Shown here: one piece after another, positions 39,118 through 49,203 of the stretch | How positions within the stretch are numbered: position 1 is the stretch's first letter | Layout: each line of letters starts with the position of its first letter | Assembly: GCA_030247855.1 (NCBI GenBank) | Contig: JAPDRN010000032.1 | Location: forward strand, 231,626-295,625 | Direction of reading: 5' to 3' | Source: Knufia peltigerae | Taxonomy: Eukaryota > Ascomycota > Eurotiomycetes > Chaetothyriales > Trichomeriaceae | DNA length: 64,000 nucleotides | Position numbers and translations under genes: made by a program | The notes under the pieces: model-generated | Databases searched by the model: none | What the model was told of the DNA's origin: nothing | Seen by the model: the letters and a program-made list of their open reading frames with translations, nothing else

Positions 39118-39450
39118 TTTATCGTATATCCTCCTGGTAACTGTTCAAGTTTTAAGGGGAGCAATGAATATTATATTCCAGATGATCTTTTTCTGCTGAA
39201 GGGTGAGGGTGCAGTGATGAAGAGACAGGTTATCAACAACATTTTATACCGAAGAAAGAAGAGGGTCACCACCTCTTCGAGCCAATAGCCGTGCGAATTT
39301 ACCGTCGGGAATAAGGATAGGGTCGATAACATCTGAGTGATCCTCAGCAAACTCGGAGTGAAGAGCTACTCCGGCAGAAAGACTCCCAAACGAAGTATTA
39401 TCATATTGATGGCAAGTCTGGGAGCGAAAATGGTCGATGCTCTACCTCTG
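39118..39450. promoter_or_regulatory. ACC deaminase upstream region
   Basis: Only about 330 bp separate the ACC deaminase start from the stop of the tandem DUF6314 gene, so its promoter must be compact. No clear motif is visible. Confidence 0.4.
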
Positions 39451-40080
39451 TCAGGTCCTTGTGAAGGTTGTCTCGATGATTTGATCTTTTTTGGGTCCGC
39501 GGACTTCATGCATCATGCTCCAAGACAAAAGACCGGCGGAGGTATGGTCCTTCGATGACAGATTGAAGCTGTAGGAGCTGCTGTAGTAGTCGTCGACACA
39601 GAGATGACCACCCGATCCTTGTAGGACAATGGGGGTTTCTGGGTTGTCGCTGCTGCTGCTGCTGCCGCCGTCGTCCTCCCGTACAACATCGACAGAGTGG
39701 AAGAGATAGTCGATGAGACTGGTGCCTGGTTTGGTGAACCAGATACTCATCGACACCTTTTCGTCGGATTCTTGTAGACGCCAAATATACTTGCGCGAGA
39801 ATGGGAATTTTGACACGTTTGTTGTGGTTTGACCTACGCTTGGAAGGCCCAACTCGAACTCGCCTTCTTCATGGTACAGGAGCTCAGCATCGGCAATTTG
39901 CAGCTTGCCGTCTGCATCGAGGACTGGGGATGGCTGTTTGTGTGTGAAGGTGGCATTCCCTTCGCACCGACCCGACGGCTCTGATGGATGTCCACCTTGT
40001 AACTTGCGACTGAGATGCCAGGTACCGCGGAGATCACGGAAAAGACGCCGTATCAGCGCCGAGTCGGGCTGGGTCGTCAT
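39451..40080 (-). CDS. DUF6314 family protein
   Basis: A 209-residue intronless ORF from the ATG at 40080. It matches the layout of the DUF6314 family: an opening FRDLRGTWHLSRKL, then G-C-GNATF, LLYHEEGEFEL, FPFSRKYIWRL, the strand pair VSMSIWFTKPG and finally HLCVDDYYSSSYSF followed by SWSMMHEVRGPKKD. This is likely a small beta-barrel (lipocalin-like) ligand-binding fold; no activity is established. An Asp/Ser-rich loop (about 136-146) interrupts the middle. The gene lies upstream of the ACC deaminase on the same strand, but I see no functional link. Confidence 0.78.
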   Translation of the reverse strand: MTTQPDSALIRRLFRDLRGTWHLSRKLQGGHPSEPSGRCEGNATFTHKQPSPVLDADGKLQIADAELLYHEEGEFELGLPSVGQTTTNVSKFPFSRKYIWRLQESDEKVSMSIWFTKPGTSLIDYLFHSVDVVREDDGGSSSSSDNPETPIVLQGSGGHLCVDDYYSSSYSFNLSSKDHTSAGLLSWSMMHEVRGPKKDQIIETTFTRT

Positions 40081-40596
40081 AGCAGATTCGTAGCGGAGAT
40101 GTTTGTATTGTTAAGACCAGTAATAAGACTTGGCGACATGTCTTGACTGCTTGATGGGATTGAGGGCGCGATCACTGGCTGAATTCAACATCAAGTGTAC
40201 GTAGGTACAAGATATACGAGGAGTAATGATTTCAGTCCAGTCTAATTTTAGGCGGCGCTAGGGTGACTTAGGCTCTGGCAATGCCAATGATACGGTATGA
40301 TACGCTGCCCCGTCTCCCACATGGCGCATGGTACGGTAAGTAAACGCGATACAGTTGTGATTAGTGCCCGCTAAACTGGAGGGGCGGAACTTAGCGATAC
40401 GTCACTGACTGCACAGTGGTTGATAGTTTAATGAATCTTCTCCTCCTTCGGATGCTCGGCCAGCTTCGTCTGTAGATCACCCTCAGTCTTCCACTAACCT
40501 GGGAAATCTTCCCTGGGAAATTTCGTCCCTCTTTATCTAGGGGCTGCCGCAAATCCGATACACACACATGGTTCCGGAAAGACCGCCAGACTGATC
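40081..40596. promoter_or_regulatory. Bidirectional intergenic region, DUF6314 gene / Zn2Cys6 regulator
   Basis: Holds both promoters. A nine-codon uORF occupies 40568-40594. Otherwise no feature is evident. Confidence 0.45.
40568..40594 (+). promoter_or_regulatory. uORF ending two bases before the regulator ATG
   Basis: ATG at 40568 reads Met-Val-Pro-Glu-Arg-Pro-Pro-Asp and stops with TGA at 40592-40594; the main ATG is at 40597. If the transcript starts upstream of it, ribosomes would have to leak past or back up to reach the main start. Confidence 0.5.
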
Positions 40597-43423
40597 ATGC
40601 CTGATCCCGAAGACAGGTTCCAGGACGCGCAACTTACCGACACCGAAGCACAGTCGACCCCCAGTAACAAACGGCGCAAACGGGCTGTGAGGGCATGCGA
40701 CGAATGTCGCTTCCGCAAAGTCAAGTAAGCATTGGACCTCACGAAGTATTGTCGTGCTTTGTGATTGGTAATTGACCATGTAACATAGATGTGACGGTCT
40801 CACTCCTTGTGAGCCGTGTCGACAGAGCGAGAGACGTAGGTATACGAACTTTGTGATGACTCGGCCCTTTTACGCTTTCGTTGACAGTTTTTTTTTGGCA
40901 GTGTGTACATATACCTCGACTATTTCGCGAAATACCGATCCCCGTCTCCGGGCTAGGATCCTCGAGGATCGTTTGCGCATTGTTCGCGCAAAGTTGGAAC
41001 AGATCAAACTTGGGAAGTTGTCCATCGAAGATGCCGACCTCGATGCGGTGCTCAACACTCGCGATGGGGGCCTTCTGGCTTCCGACGATCATCCCACAGA
41101 GGAAGCATCGCCCCCTGACGAACAGAGCAAAGGCCCCAAGCTGGACAGTATGATGAGTCGGTACGGCCGTCTCGAATCCGATGACCCATGGGCAGCGCCG
41201 TTTTATGGCGCTCCCTCGGGGGCTGCATTTCTGCACCGACTGCATGAGTTCTTTGGCAACGAGAATGGCTCCCCAACGAGGTCAAACAACTCGTCCCCCT
41301 CTGCCATCTCTCTGCTCTTCGATGCTCCTCTTCCTACCGACGGGTCTCTCGACATTGCGCCGCCGATTGCCCCTTTGCTGCCGCATCGTCCGACTGCCGT
41401 GGCTCTGGTATCTGTGGTTCTTGCACACGCATATCCCATATTCTTGTTTTTGCACGAGCCGACATTCCACGAGATGGTGGACCGGATCTACACCAAGGAC
41501 CCTGTCCAGTACGACCGCGACGACCGTGCTTTCCTTCCCTTGTTCTTGCTCGTCATGGGCCTTGGCTACCTGTTCAGTCAGTCAGAACATCAGAAATATG
41601 GGTGTCGACAGGCCGTTAGCCAAGCGTAAGAGTTGTTGCCATCTTGGTCAATGGATGTTCTGCTAATAGTGAAACGCAGGATGAGACATTATCTAGCGGC
41701 TCGCAAGATGGTTGACATCACAACCTGTCGAGACCTTCGCTCGTTGCAAATCCTGCTGTGTTATACTCTTTTCCTCATTTCCACAGCAAGAATGGCATCC
41801 GCGCATGCCTTCCTGAGCTTGGCCTGCTCATCCGCGTTGAGATTGGGTCTCCATCATAGATCAACTCACGATGCTACAATCACTCGCCGAGACCGCGACA
41901 CGAGGAGAAAAATCTTTTGGACCATCATCAAGCTGGACATGTATCTCAGTGCCGTTCTAGGTCTCCCAGCAATGATTGACCTACAAGATGTTGATCCCGC
42001 CATCGACTTGACATTGAACGAAGCCATTCACGAGGCTACGTCAGGGCTCCCAAGTCGTGAGGCCGTCCTTCTCGGCGGCTCGGCTAAACACTTGGAGATT
42101 ATGCGTATCATCTCAAAAGCCATCAAAACATTATATCCCATGCCATCCACGACGATCGAGACTCCTGGCAAAAGCGGGAATATTTCGATAAGTCTTCGAA
42201 GCTTGGAAGAAATCGAGGCCCAATTTCGCACTTGGGGAGACAGCACTTCAGAGCTCTTGGCCAAGGGAGATGATGGTTCACCGGACTTCATACGGTTAGT
42301 ATAGCATGTCTCGTCAAACAACTTCCTTTGTATCGCTAACATGGAAAAACAGGCTTAAGTTCGAGTTGGAGATGACATCTTTCTTCGGCAAGATTGTGCT
42401 TTACCGTCCTTTTCTACATTATCTAGCTAAGTCTTCCGATGGCCTACCGACAGCCCAAAAGGCCTCGCAGCGCGCGCTTTTGTGCATCAGGATTGCCTCG
42501 ACGGCGATCACTCGATCTGAGACTATACAGCAGCTCGGTTTATTACCTCCAGCATCCTGGACTACCATATACACAATCTTCCTCTCTGTAGCCTGTCTGA
42601 TTTTCCTCATTGCAACCAGAGACGGCCCCAAAAATCCCATCGAGGCATGGCGGAAGGCAGAAAGTGGCATACGCTTGCTGGCATCAACGACGTGCCACGA
42701 GACAGGCTCAAAGCAGTGCCTGGGAATTTTGAAGGTGAGATGGGCCTTGTCAAACCAAGTGTGGGCATCAGACTGATCTTTTTTTCTCTCTAGGAACTTG
42801 TCCGCTGTCTGTCACACAATGTGGATTTTGATGTATCCGCCATAGAGGCATCTACCAGGCGGGTATGCTCATCCAACAGTCCGATGGACCAGTTTGGAGT
42901 TCGTGGAGACGTGACTGGAATGCACCCTCCCTTGCAGAATGTAGCTGCGTTCTCCCACTCGGCTGCACCGCACAGAGTTGAGAACCAAAACTTTGGTGTG
43001 CCCGGGCAATGGCAAATGACAGAGTCGCACATGCGCCTCCAAGGCCAACCAATGCCCAATAATATGCAGCGGGATGACTACCAATATGACCCGACGCTTG
43101 CGCAGACCGCCCTTAGCTTCCCTGGCATGGAAAGTTCTGCATGGGAGGCCAATATACAGGACGCCACACAGGTAAATACTACCCTTTCTCTACGGCCAGT
43201 TGCAGTCACATCGTTCAAAGCAGCTGCCTCTAGCTTCCCTCATCGGCCACTCCGCATGAGCTGACTTGAAATACAGGCAACAACTGCTGCAGAGACACTC
43301 GGTGATGAATTGGTCGATGTCCCTACGTTGCAGAATTTCAGCTGGCCTCAGGAAGGCATAACGGAGAATTATTTCAGTGACATTCTTCCATCCATCGACA
43401 TCACGCAGCAGGAGCAGCAGTAG
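40597..43423 (+). CDS. Seven-exon Zn2Cys6 / fungal_trans transcription factor
   Basis: Exons: 40597-40724, 40789-40835, 40902-41625, 41680-42294, 42353-42734, 42794-43171 and 43277-43423; total 806 residues, all junctions in frame. The zinc cluster spans the first three exons: ACDECRFRKVKC, DGLTPCEPC, RQSERLC, with spacing C-x2-C-x6-C-x5-C-x2-C-x6-C. It is preceded by a basic NKRRKRAVR stretch and followed by a predicted coiled coil (RILEDRLRIVRAKLEQIK). The fungal_trans region includes AHAYPIFLFLHEPTFHEMVDRIY, FLSLACSSALRLGLHHRS, RRKIFWTIIKLDMYLSAVLGLP and LHYLAKSS. The tail is Gln/Asn-rich and ends EQQ. The acceptor at 40901 was chosen over a nearer tacag-type site because it alone restores the last Cys. 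Confidence 0.87.
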
Positions 43424-43880
43424 TTTTATGGTCTATTCGAATCTTTTTCTACGATGAGATGATCATCTATTCGGCTCGTTGTTACCCGGGGGGTGATGAC
43501 ACGCGACGGGAAACTTTGTACGGGGCATGGTACCTGAGCGGATGCAATTACAATTTCAAAAGCTGGGCGATATCAAAGCAGTTTCCAATTTATTTGCGTT
43601 TAGCGACGGATGGCAAAAGTTGTCTCAATAGCGGCGGTGGGAATGTTCGTGATAGGTGGTGGGCTGGTTTGCTATCGATGATGTTTCTTGCATATTTCGA
43701 AATTCTGCATTATTCTCAACTTCAAACAAGAAAGAAAAGAAAGAAACCCCAAGCGTGGGAGATGTGCGACATTTGCCTGTAGATCATTTTGAGAAGGATG
43801 GAGGTTAAGATAACCCAACTACGAGTCTAGCATGTGTGTTGATGCATATACTCCGATGTATTCGTGACTGGAGCAAGAGG

Positions 43881-43910
43881 AGTATTAGGGAGTATTAGGG
43901 AGTATTAGGG
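43881..43910. repeat. Three tandem copies of AGTATTAGGG
   Basis: Three perfect head-to-tail 10-bp units, with a partial GGGAGG continuation. Non-coding. Confidence 0.95.
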
Positions 43911-44656
43911 AGGGTCCTTTTCACCCCTTACCTCAGCTAAAATGCTCCATTCTCCATACAGAATATTAGGGTCTCAGTTAACAGGTGGCCTTACAAGGAT
44001 TCCTCTGGGCCCTTGACCCTCTAGTACAGGCCACTATTCAATACACTTAAAAGAAGCTTGAATCTATGTACTCCGTATGAGCTTCTACTCTGTACGTATA
44101 TGTCTTGCAAGTGAGATGCACAATCATAAATGTCTAGAGGACTCTCATACTATTATCTACTTGGAACCATCTACCATCCAACACCTCGTAACATAGCATA
44201 ATTTATAGGGTCGTGACCGTACGCTCTGAAGAGCGTCCACTCGTCATGTTACTCAACATTCGGCAGCTAATATTGCCCCAACGTCCAATTGAAGAGGCCA
44301 AATTTCCCGTCCACCCTGGATCACTTTCAACTGATCCCTGTCAAGATTTCTGCCATCGAAATGCCTTATTTTACGTCCCGTTATTAGCGGTTCCCTTGGG
44401 ATATTTTACTTGACAAGGGTCTGACGGAAGATTCTCTGCTCCCAGCCAATTCCCCGCTTTTGTCTCCCAGCATTGTTTCGATAGTCACTGCGACCCTTTC
44501 CCCCCCGTATCGTATTCCTGTCTTTCTCTCCACTGATAATGCCTCACAGTCGCTTTTTATCTGTGCTCCATACTCCGTACTGTAAAAGCAATTCCGCTCG
44601 TTTCGGGTGGCCAGGTATGCCATCGACAATGACCTCAAGGCGCTCGTTTTAGTATG

Positions 44657-44693
44657 TGTATATAATATATATATACATACACACACACATACA
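44657..44693. repeat. (TA)n-(CA)n dinucleotide tract
   Basis: A TA-rich run passes into a CA run about 110-145 bp before the CFEM gene start. Confidence 0.85.
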
Positions 44694-44800
44694 AGGATAC
44701 TTTCGTTCGCTACCACACTCACGCCGCCAGCAAAGTTTGCACCGTGCGTCGACACGACCTGCACGCAAGTCGCGCGTCCGCAACCTAGGACACAGTCGCA

Positions 44801-45971
44801 ATGAGGAAAGCGACACGCATCGCCCTGCTCGCAGCGTCGATAACGACCTCCTTCTTCAGCTTTGGTGCTGCTCAAAGCATCGTACCGACGTCTGGCTCGA
44901 GCACATTTCCCGCCTGCGCGGTCAACTGCGCCGTTCTCTTACAGGCACAAAGCACCTGCACTCCGCCGAATGTCGCGACCACGAACGATCTCACGTACGA
45001 GAACTGTTTCTGCCAGAGCTCGTTGCTCGCCGCGCTTTACAGCACTCCAGACTCCATCTGCACCGCCGAGTGCACGAGCGAATCGGACCGGACCCAGCTC
45101 CAAACATGGTTCCAGGGCTTTTGCTCCCAGGTCGGCCAGGGCATTGATCCCCTGACCACGGCCGCCGCGCAGGGCCCAACCGGCACGACCGTGGTGACCA
45201 TCACGAGTACCTCCACGCCGTTGCCCACGTCCACAGGCGCCGGCAGCGTGGTAGGGGGCACGTCTGGTTCAAAGAAGAGCTGGATTGACACACATTGGCA
45301 ATGGATTCTCATGGTCGCCGTACTCATTGTTGGATTCGCGCTTCTGGCCTGGTTGGGCGTCTGGCTCAAACGAAGACACCGCAGAAAGGTCGAGTCGCAA
45401 CGGGCGGCCTTGTCGGGTCTTCCCGTGGTGAATGAGAAGCGCGCCACGCGTGGTCCGACGCCAGATCTATGGGGTCCTCATCAGGTACGTCGTGATCAGT
45501 CGTTTGTTTTTGGAGTTCTTCATGCACATATACTAACCCCTTTGCGTTGTTCAGCATATGCACCATACTCAGGGCTATGAGTATCCCGTGGCGTCAACGA
45601 TGGGCAGTGGTGCCCTCGGCGCAATTGATGAAAGACGCGACAACCGGCGTTCAAAGAGACAGTCCTCTTCGCATTCAAAACGCCAAAGTCGCACTGAAAT
45701 GACGGATCTCGCAAGCCGCCCACCCGCTTCGAGACGTCAATCCTCCCAGGGGAAAGGCAAAGGCAGAGCTCGAAATTCGGCGGCCGAGATCGACCCTGAG
45801 CAAATCAGTCCTGTGGAGAGAGACAGGAGTACGAGTCATAGGCGAAGAGATCGAGAGAGGGAACGGGAGCGGACCAGGAGCCGGGAGGGGGCTGGTGATG
45901 GTAATCATCAGCAGAGGCTTCGCGAAGTCAGAGGTGTGCGGCGCAAGAAGGATAATGACGATCAGTATTGA
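44801..45971 (+). CDS. CFEM-domain single-pass membrane protein
   Basis: Two exons, 44801-45484 and 45555-45971, give 366 residues. Residues 1-25 are a signal peptide (RIALLAASITTSFFSFGAAQ). The ectodomain has eight cysteines at 39, 43, 53, 69, 71, 87, 91 and 108 in a CFEM-like order (PxCAxxC, CxC, CxxxC, then Cx16C). CFEM proteins act in haem/iron capture, adhesion or surface sensing. A Thr/Ser-rich stalk (about 118-158) leads to one membrane helix (about 168-189, WILMVAVLIVGFALLAWLGVWL) followed by RRHRR, so the C-terminus is cytosolic. That tail is long, very basic and Ser-rich (RRSKRQSSSHSKRQS, then RRRDRERERER). Lacking a GPI site, it is more like the membrane-anchored receptor-type CFEM proteins. 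Confidence 0.82.
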
Positions 45972-46583
45972 TATGATAGCCTGTTAATGTGATCACGTTA
46001 TGAGATGATGCACATATTTTTCGAGTTTGAAGTTCATTCTATCAGCATATTGTTCTTGAAATATGGGCGTTTACAGGCAAAGTGCTCTTAGTCTCCCACA
46101 GTCATGTCACCAGTGAAGTTCTTCGCCCCGGTTGCTTTCGGGAGCACGCCATAAATTTGCATATACTGCAGAAGCAACGTCCCAGATACGATCCAGATTC
46201 CATTATGCTCTCAATTGTATTTGGTGTGTGTTCAGGTTCCTTACATAGTGTCTACTTACATCCTTCGAGAAGGAGAAACCACACTGTCTGACGACAAAGA
46301 TATATATCAGATCCCGGGGATCTGAACTGGCCCGCTTTGAAATACTGACGTCAGACGTGGTTCACAACTGTGACCAGGCAACTCTCATATCATTTCAACT
46401 CAACTTCATACAACGACTCTTTCTACCCCACGCCCATCCCATCATGGACGCTGGCTATTGTTGAGAAGCGTTGGCTTTTTGTTTTAGAAATTCAGACAGA
46501 CAGTAGTCGTCTCCGACCGTGAAAACGGCCAAGACTCCCGCTGGCTGCACAGTGTACCCCATAGGTACCTACTTTAGCGGGCA
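45972..46583. other. Intergenic, CFEM gene 3' flank / hydrolase promoter
   Basis: No gene recognised. A CRE-like TGACGTC occurs near 46347. Confidence 0.5.
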
Positions 46584-48059
46584 ATGTCTCTTCCGAAACC
46601 CAGTTGCTCGTTTGTCATACCCAGTGTCCATGATGGTCTCGAGCTCGATTGTCGAATATACTACCCGAGACGGAGCGAACAGAACCACGAGTTGTTTGGC
46701 AGAACATTTGCGATATTTGCCCATCCCTACGCGCCACTTGGAGGTTGTTACGACGACCCTGTTGTAGGACTGGTCGGCGGCATTCTGTTGAGACACAGTA
46801 TTGTGTTGGTGACGTTCAATTTCAGGTACGTAACTGGAGAAATAAAGAAGCCTCCTCTCGGCTAGGGATAGAGCCGTCTTGGAAAATCTAACAAAACGTG
46901 GGTGGGTTTTTGCAGAGGCGCCTCGGGCTCAGCAGGGCGAACGTCGTGGTCGGGAAAAGCGGAATTGGCAGACTATGTCTCGGTATATGGATTCATGCTG
47001 TGTTGCATCGACACAATCTTCCGTGATGTCTCGCGTACAGACACGAATGAGGACGCCACGATGCGTACAGAGGCCTTGTCGTCTGCGCAGACGAATCCAA
47101 GTGCAGTTGTGTCGGAGACGCTCACGAATAGCCCACGACCCATTCTGATCCTTGGAGGATACTCGTATGGATCGATGATAGCCGCTCATCTACCGGCTCT
47201 CGAGGTTGTTGCGGGTATGTTCAGACATGCACAGAAAGGCTCGATGGAGAGCGAGATAGAGCTACGAGCTAGGGATTTGGGAAGAGATCTCAAGGCATAT
47301 CTCGACATGCATTCAGTCGACGACATGGTCTTGTCCATTCCCAAGGGAAACAATCTCGGCCACCAAGACACACCTCCGAAAGAGGCGGGCTCGCCCAGGT
47401 CGAGTCATAGTCGGAGTCATAGTCGGAATGTGACCATGGGAGGATACGACTCGGACGTGGCTAGCAAGAAGATCGGTCGAGAGAGCACGTCCAGAAGGAG
47501 TGTCGACGGCGAGAGGATGAAGGAAGGGATCGACAAGTTTCGCCGAAAGTTGAGTCAGAAGGACCATCGTATTCGGAGCCCCCCGTCAATACCAGATGCT
47601 GAGCCTTCGACTCAAGCCACGGATCTACCCTTGAACCCTCCAGGCGTCGCGTATGTGTTGGTGTCGCCGCTCTTGTCGACAGTTGCTGGATTCACTACAA
47701 TGTTCTCCAAGCTGAAGTTTGAGCAGGGAACTACCGGGGGTAAAGTGAACGTGTCAGATGAGTATCAGGAACTTATCAGACATCCTTGTTGTTGTATTTA
47801 TGGGAGTAAGGATGTGTTTACATCGGACCGTAAGTTGCGGAGATGGTCAGAAGAGTTAACAGCTAGGCCTGGGTCACGATTTGTCGCGGTCAGAGCGGAA
47901 ACGGGCCATTTCTGGCAGGACGCTGAAGGCGTCGTTCGTCTTAAACATGGACTTACGGAATGGTTGAGAGGGTCGATAACGCAGTACGCAAATGCTGCGA
48001 AAGGGAAAGAGGACGATACAGCTTCTACAGCTACCACCGGTGTCCAGGATCCGACATAA
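46584..48059 (+). CDS. Alpha/beta hydrolase with large Ser/Arg-rich insertion
   Basis: Two exons, 46584-46825 and 46916-48059, give 461 residues; the junction reads TFNFR|GASGSAGRTSW, the usual N-F-R-G of this family. Catalytic residues can be assigned: the nucleophile elbow GGYSYGS (Ser at about 164), the acid in CIYGSKDVFT and the histidine in RAETGHFWQD. Between them lies an insertion of about 110 residues with tandem SHSR repeats, many basic residues and KFRRKLSQKDHR, likely disordered. A close relative is the group of bacterial and fungal alpha/beta hydrolases with the HPYAPLGGCYDDPVV start. The substrate is unknown. The conserved prokaryote-like core with a fungal-specific insertion is notable. 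Confidence 0.82.
47395..47430 (+). repeat. In-frame tandem repeat coding SHSR units
   Basis: Two near-identical 12-bp units (AGTCATAGTCGG) encode consecutive SHSR blocks inside the hydrolase insertion. Confidence 0.8.
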
Positions 48060-49203
48060 CGAGCGTAGAGAGTGTATCGAAACATGACATGTGCTAAAAT
48101 ACGTACCCCGGCAAATTGCCAACAAGGCTGTGGTCTCGAATGGCCAGACCTGGACATATCGCAAAACTCATGTGAGAAGGTAATCAGGAGGTGTTGGTGG
48201 TCACGGCCTCTTTGCAGTAAGCGCTACGACTACCAACAAACGAATGAACTAATAGTCGTCCTCGTAGGTTTGACAGGATGGGCCCGCATGATCTCGCAGA
48301 TGCAAAAAGCTCGCCAGGGCACTTGCAGAAATAGCGAGTCGCAATGATCCTTTTCCATCGTAATATGCAGGGAGACCAGTGTAGACAGGACAAAGTCAGG
48401 CATGTGACGGTGCAGGAACAAGGATCGAACCAGGATCAAAGAACAGGGTCTCTTTGTTTAGGCCCTGGACAAGGATGTCACGCGCTGTATCTGATTTCTA
48501 TCTATGGCCCGTCAAAGGACAATGTGACCAGATACTCGTAATTGAATGTAATGGACTTTTGGGCTTCCAACTTCCAAGTTTCTGTAGTCAGCATCTCCAG
48601 TACTCGCGAGTATTGATTTCTACGCCGATTCTACGCCATACAAAACGAGGACTGTATGTAGCAGTTGTAGCCCCACCACTATCGCCATCATTACCACCAA
48701 CCACCACCGCAAACAAACCACCAAGTCCCGTCATCTGTCCATCAAATCAAGTACCTAGAAGTCAGTGCTTCCATTCATCCCACCATCCATCGTCATCCGC
48801 ACTGTCCACCTTACTTCGCCTCCTACACTCGAATTGGGACGTGTTCGATTCGACTTACTCGTGCTCATGCGACCATCATTATGACAATATGTCGTTCTCT
48901 GACTGGTAATTATTGCTTTCACTTCTGCTACACTTGTCGGTTCTCGGCCCTTGTGTCGACGCTATTCATTCCTCTCCCTTCAACAACCACACCGGCGTAG
49001 GCCGGTTCGTTTGGTCATCAAAGAGATTGTTATCATTGCCCCCGCGAGATCCCCGTGCTCACTGCCCACGGTGACACCTTATGACACGATTATTGATAAT
49101 ACAGTCTATACAACTCCAATCCATGATCCTCCTTTACCCTTGCTAGAAAAGGCGTCCGAACCGTTGGCCACGTCGATCTCATGGCACAAGAGCCGTGGTG
49201 ACC
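48060..49203. other. Intergenic, no gene recognised
   Basis: About 1.1 kb upstream of the lipase gene. An ATG at 48889 followed by a gtaatt donor-like word could be a leader exon, but no acceptor gives a convincing continuation. The region is CA-rich near 48670-48730. Confidence 0.45.

Larger units (their letters stand above)
43424..44800. other. Intergenic with minisatellite and TA/CA repeats
   Basis: About 1.4 kb without a supported gene. It holds a 10-bp tandem repeat (43881-43910), two TACTCCGTA words (44069-44077 and 44571-44579) and an AT/AC dinucleotide tract (about 44657-44693) that would fall in the leader of the CFEM gene. A 107-codon frame at 43459 has no recognisable features. 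Confidence 0.55.

Noticed and set aside
43459..43782. 107-codon frame downstream of the seven-exon regulator
   Set aside because: Lies in the 3' flank, no motif, and starts only 35 bp after the upstream stop.
48889..48909. Possible leader exon MSFSDW before the lipase
   Set aside because: The gtaatt donor has no acceptor giving a convincing in-frame join; the ATG at 49204 already starts a complete protein.
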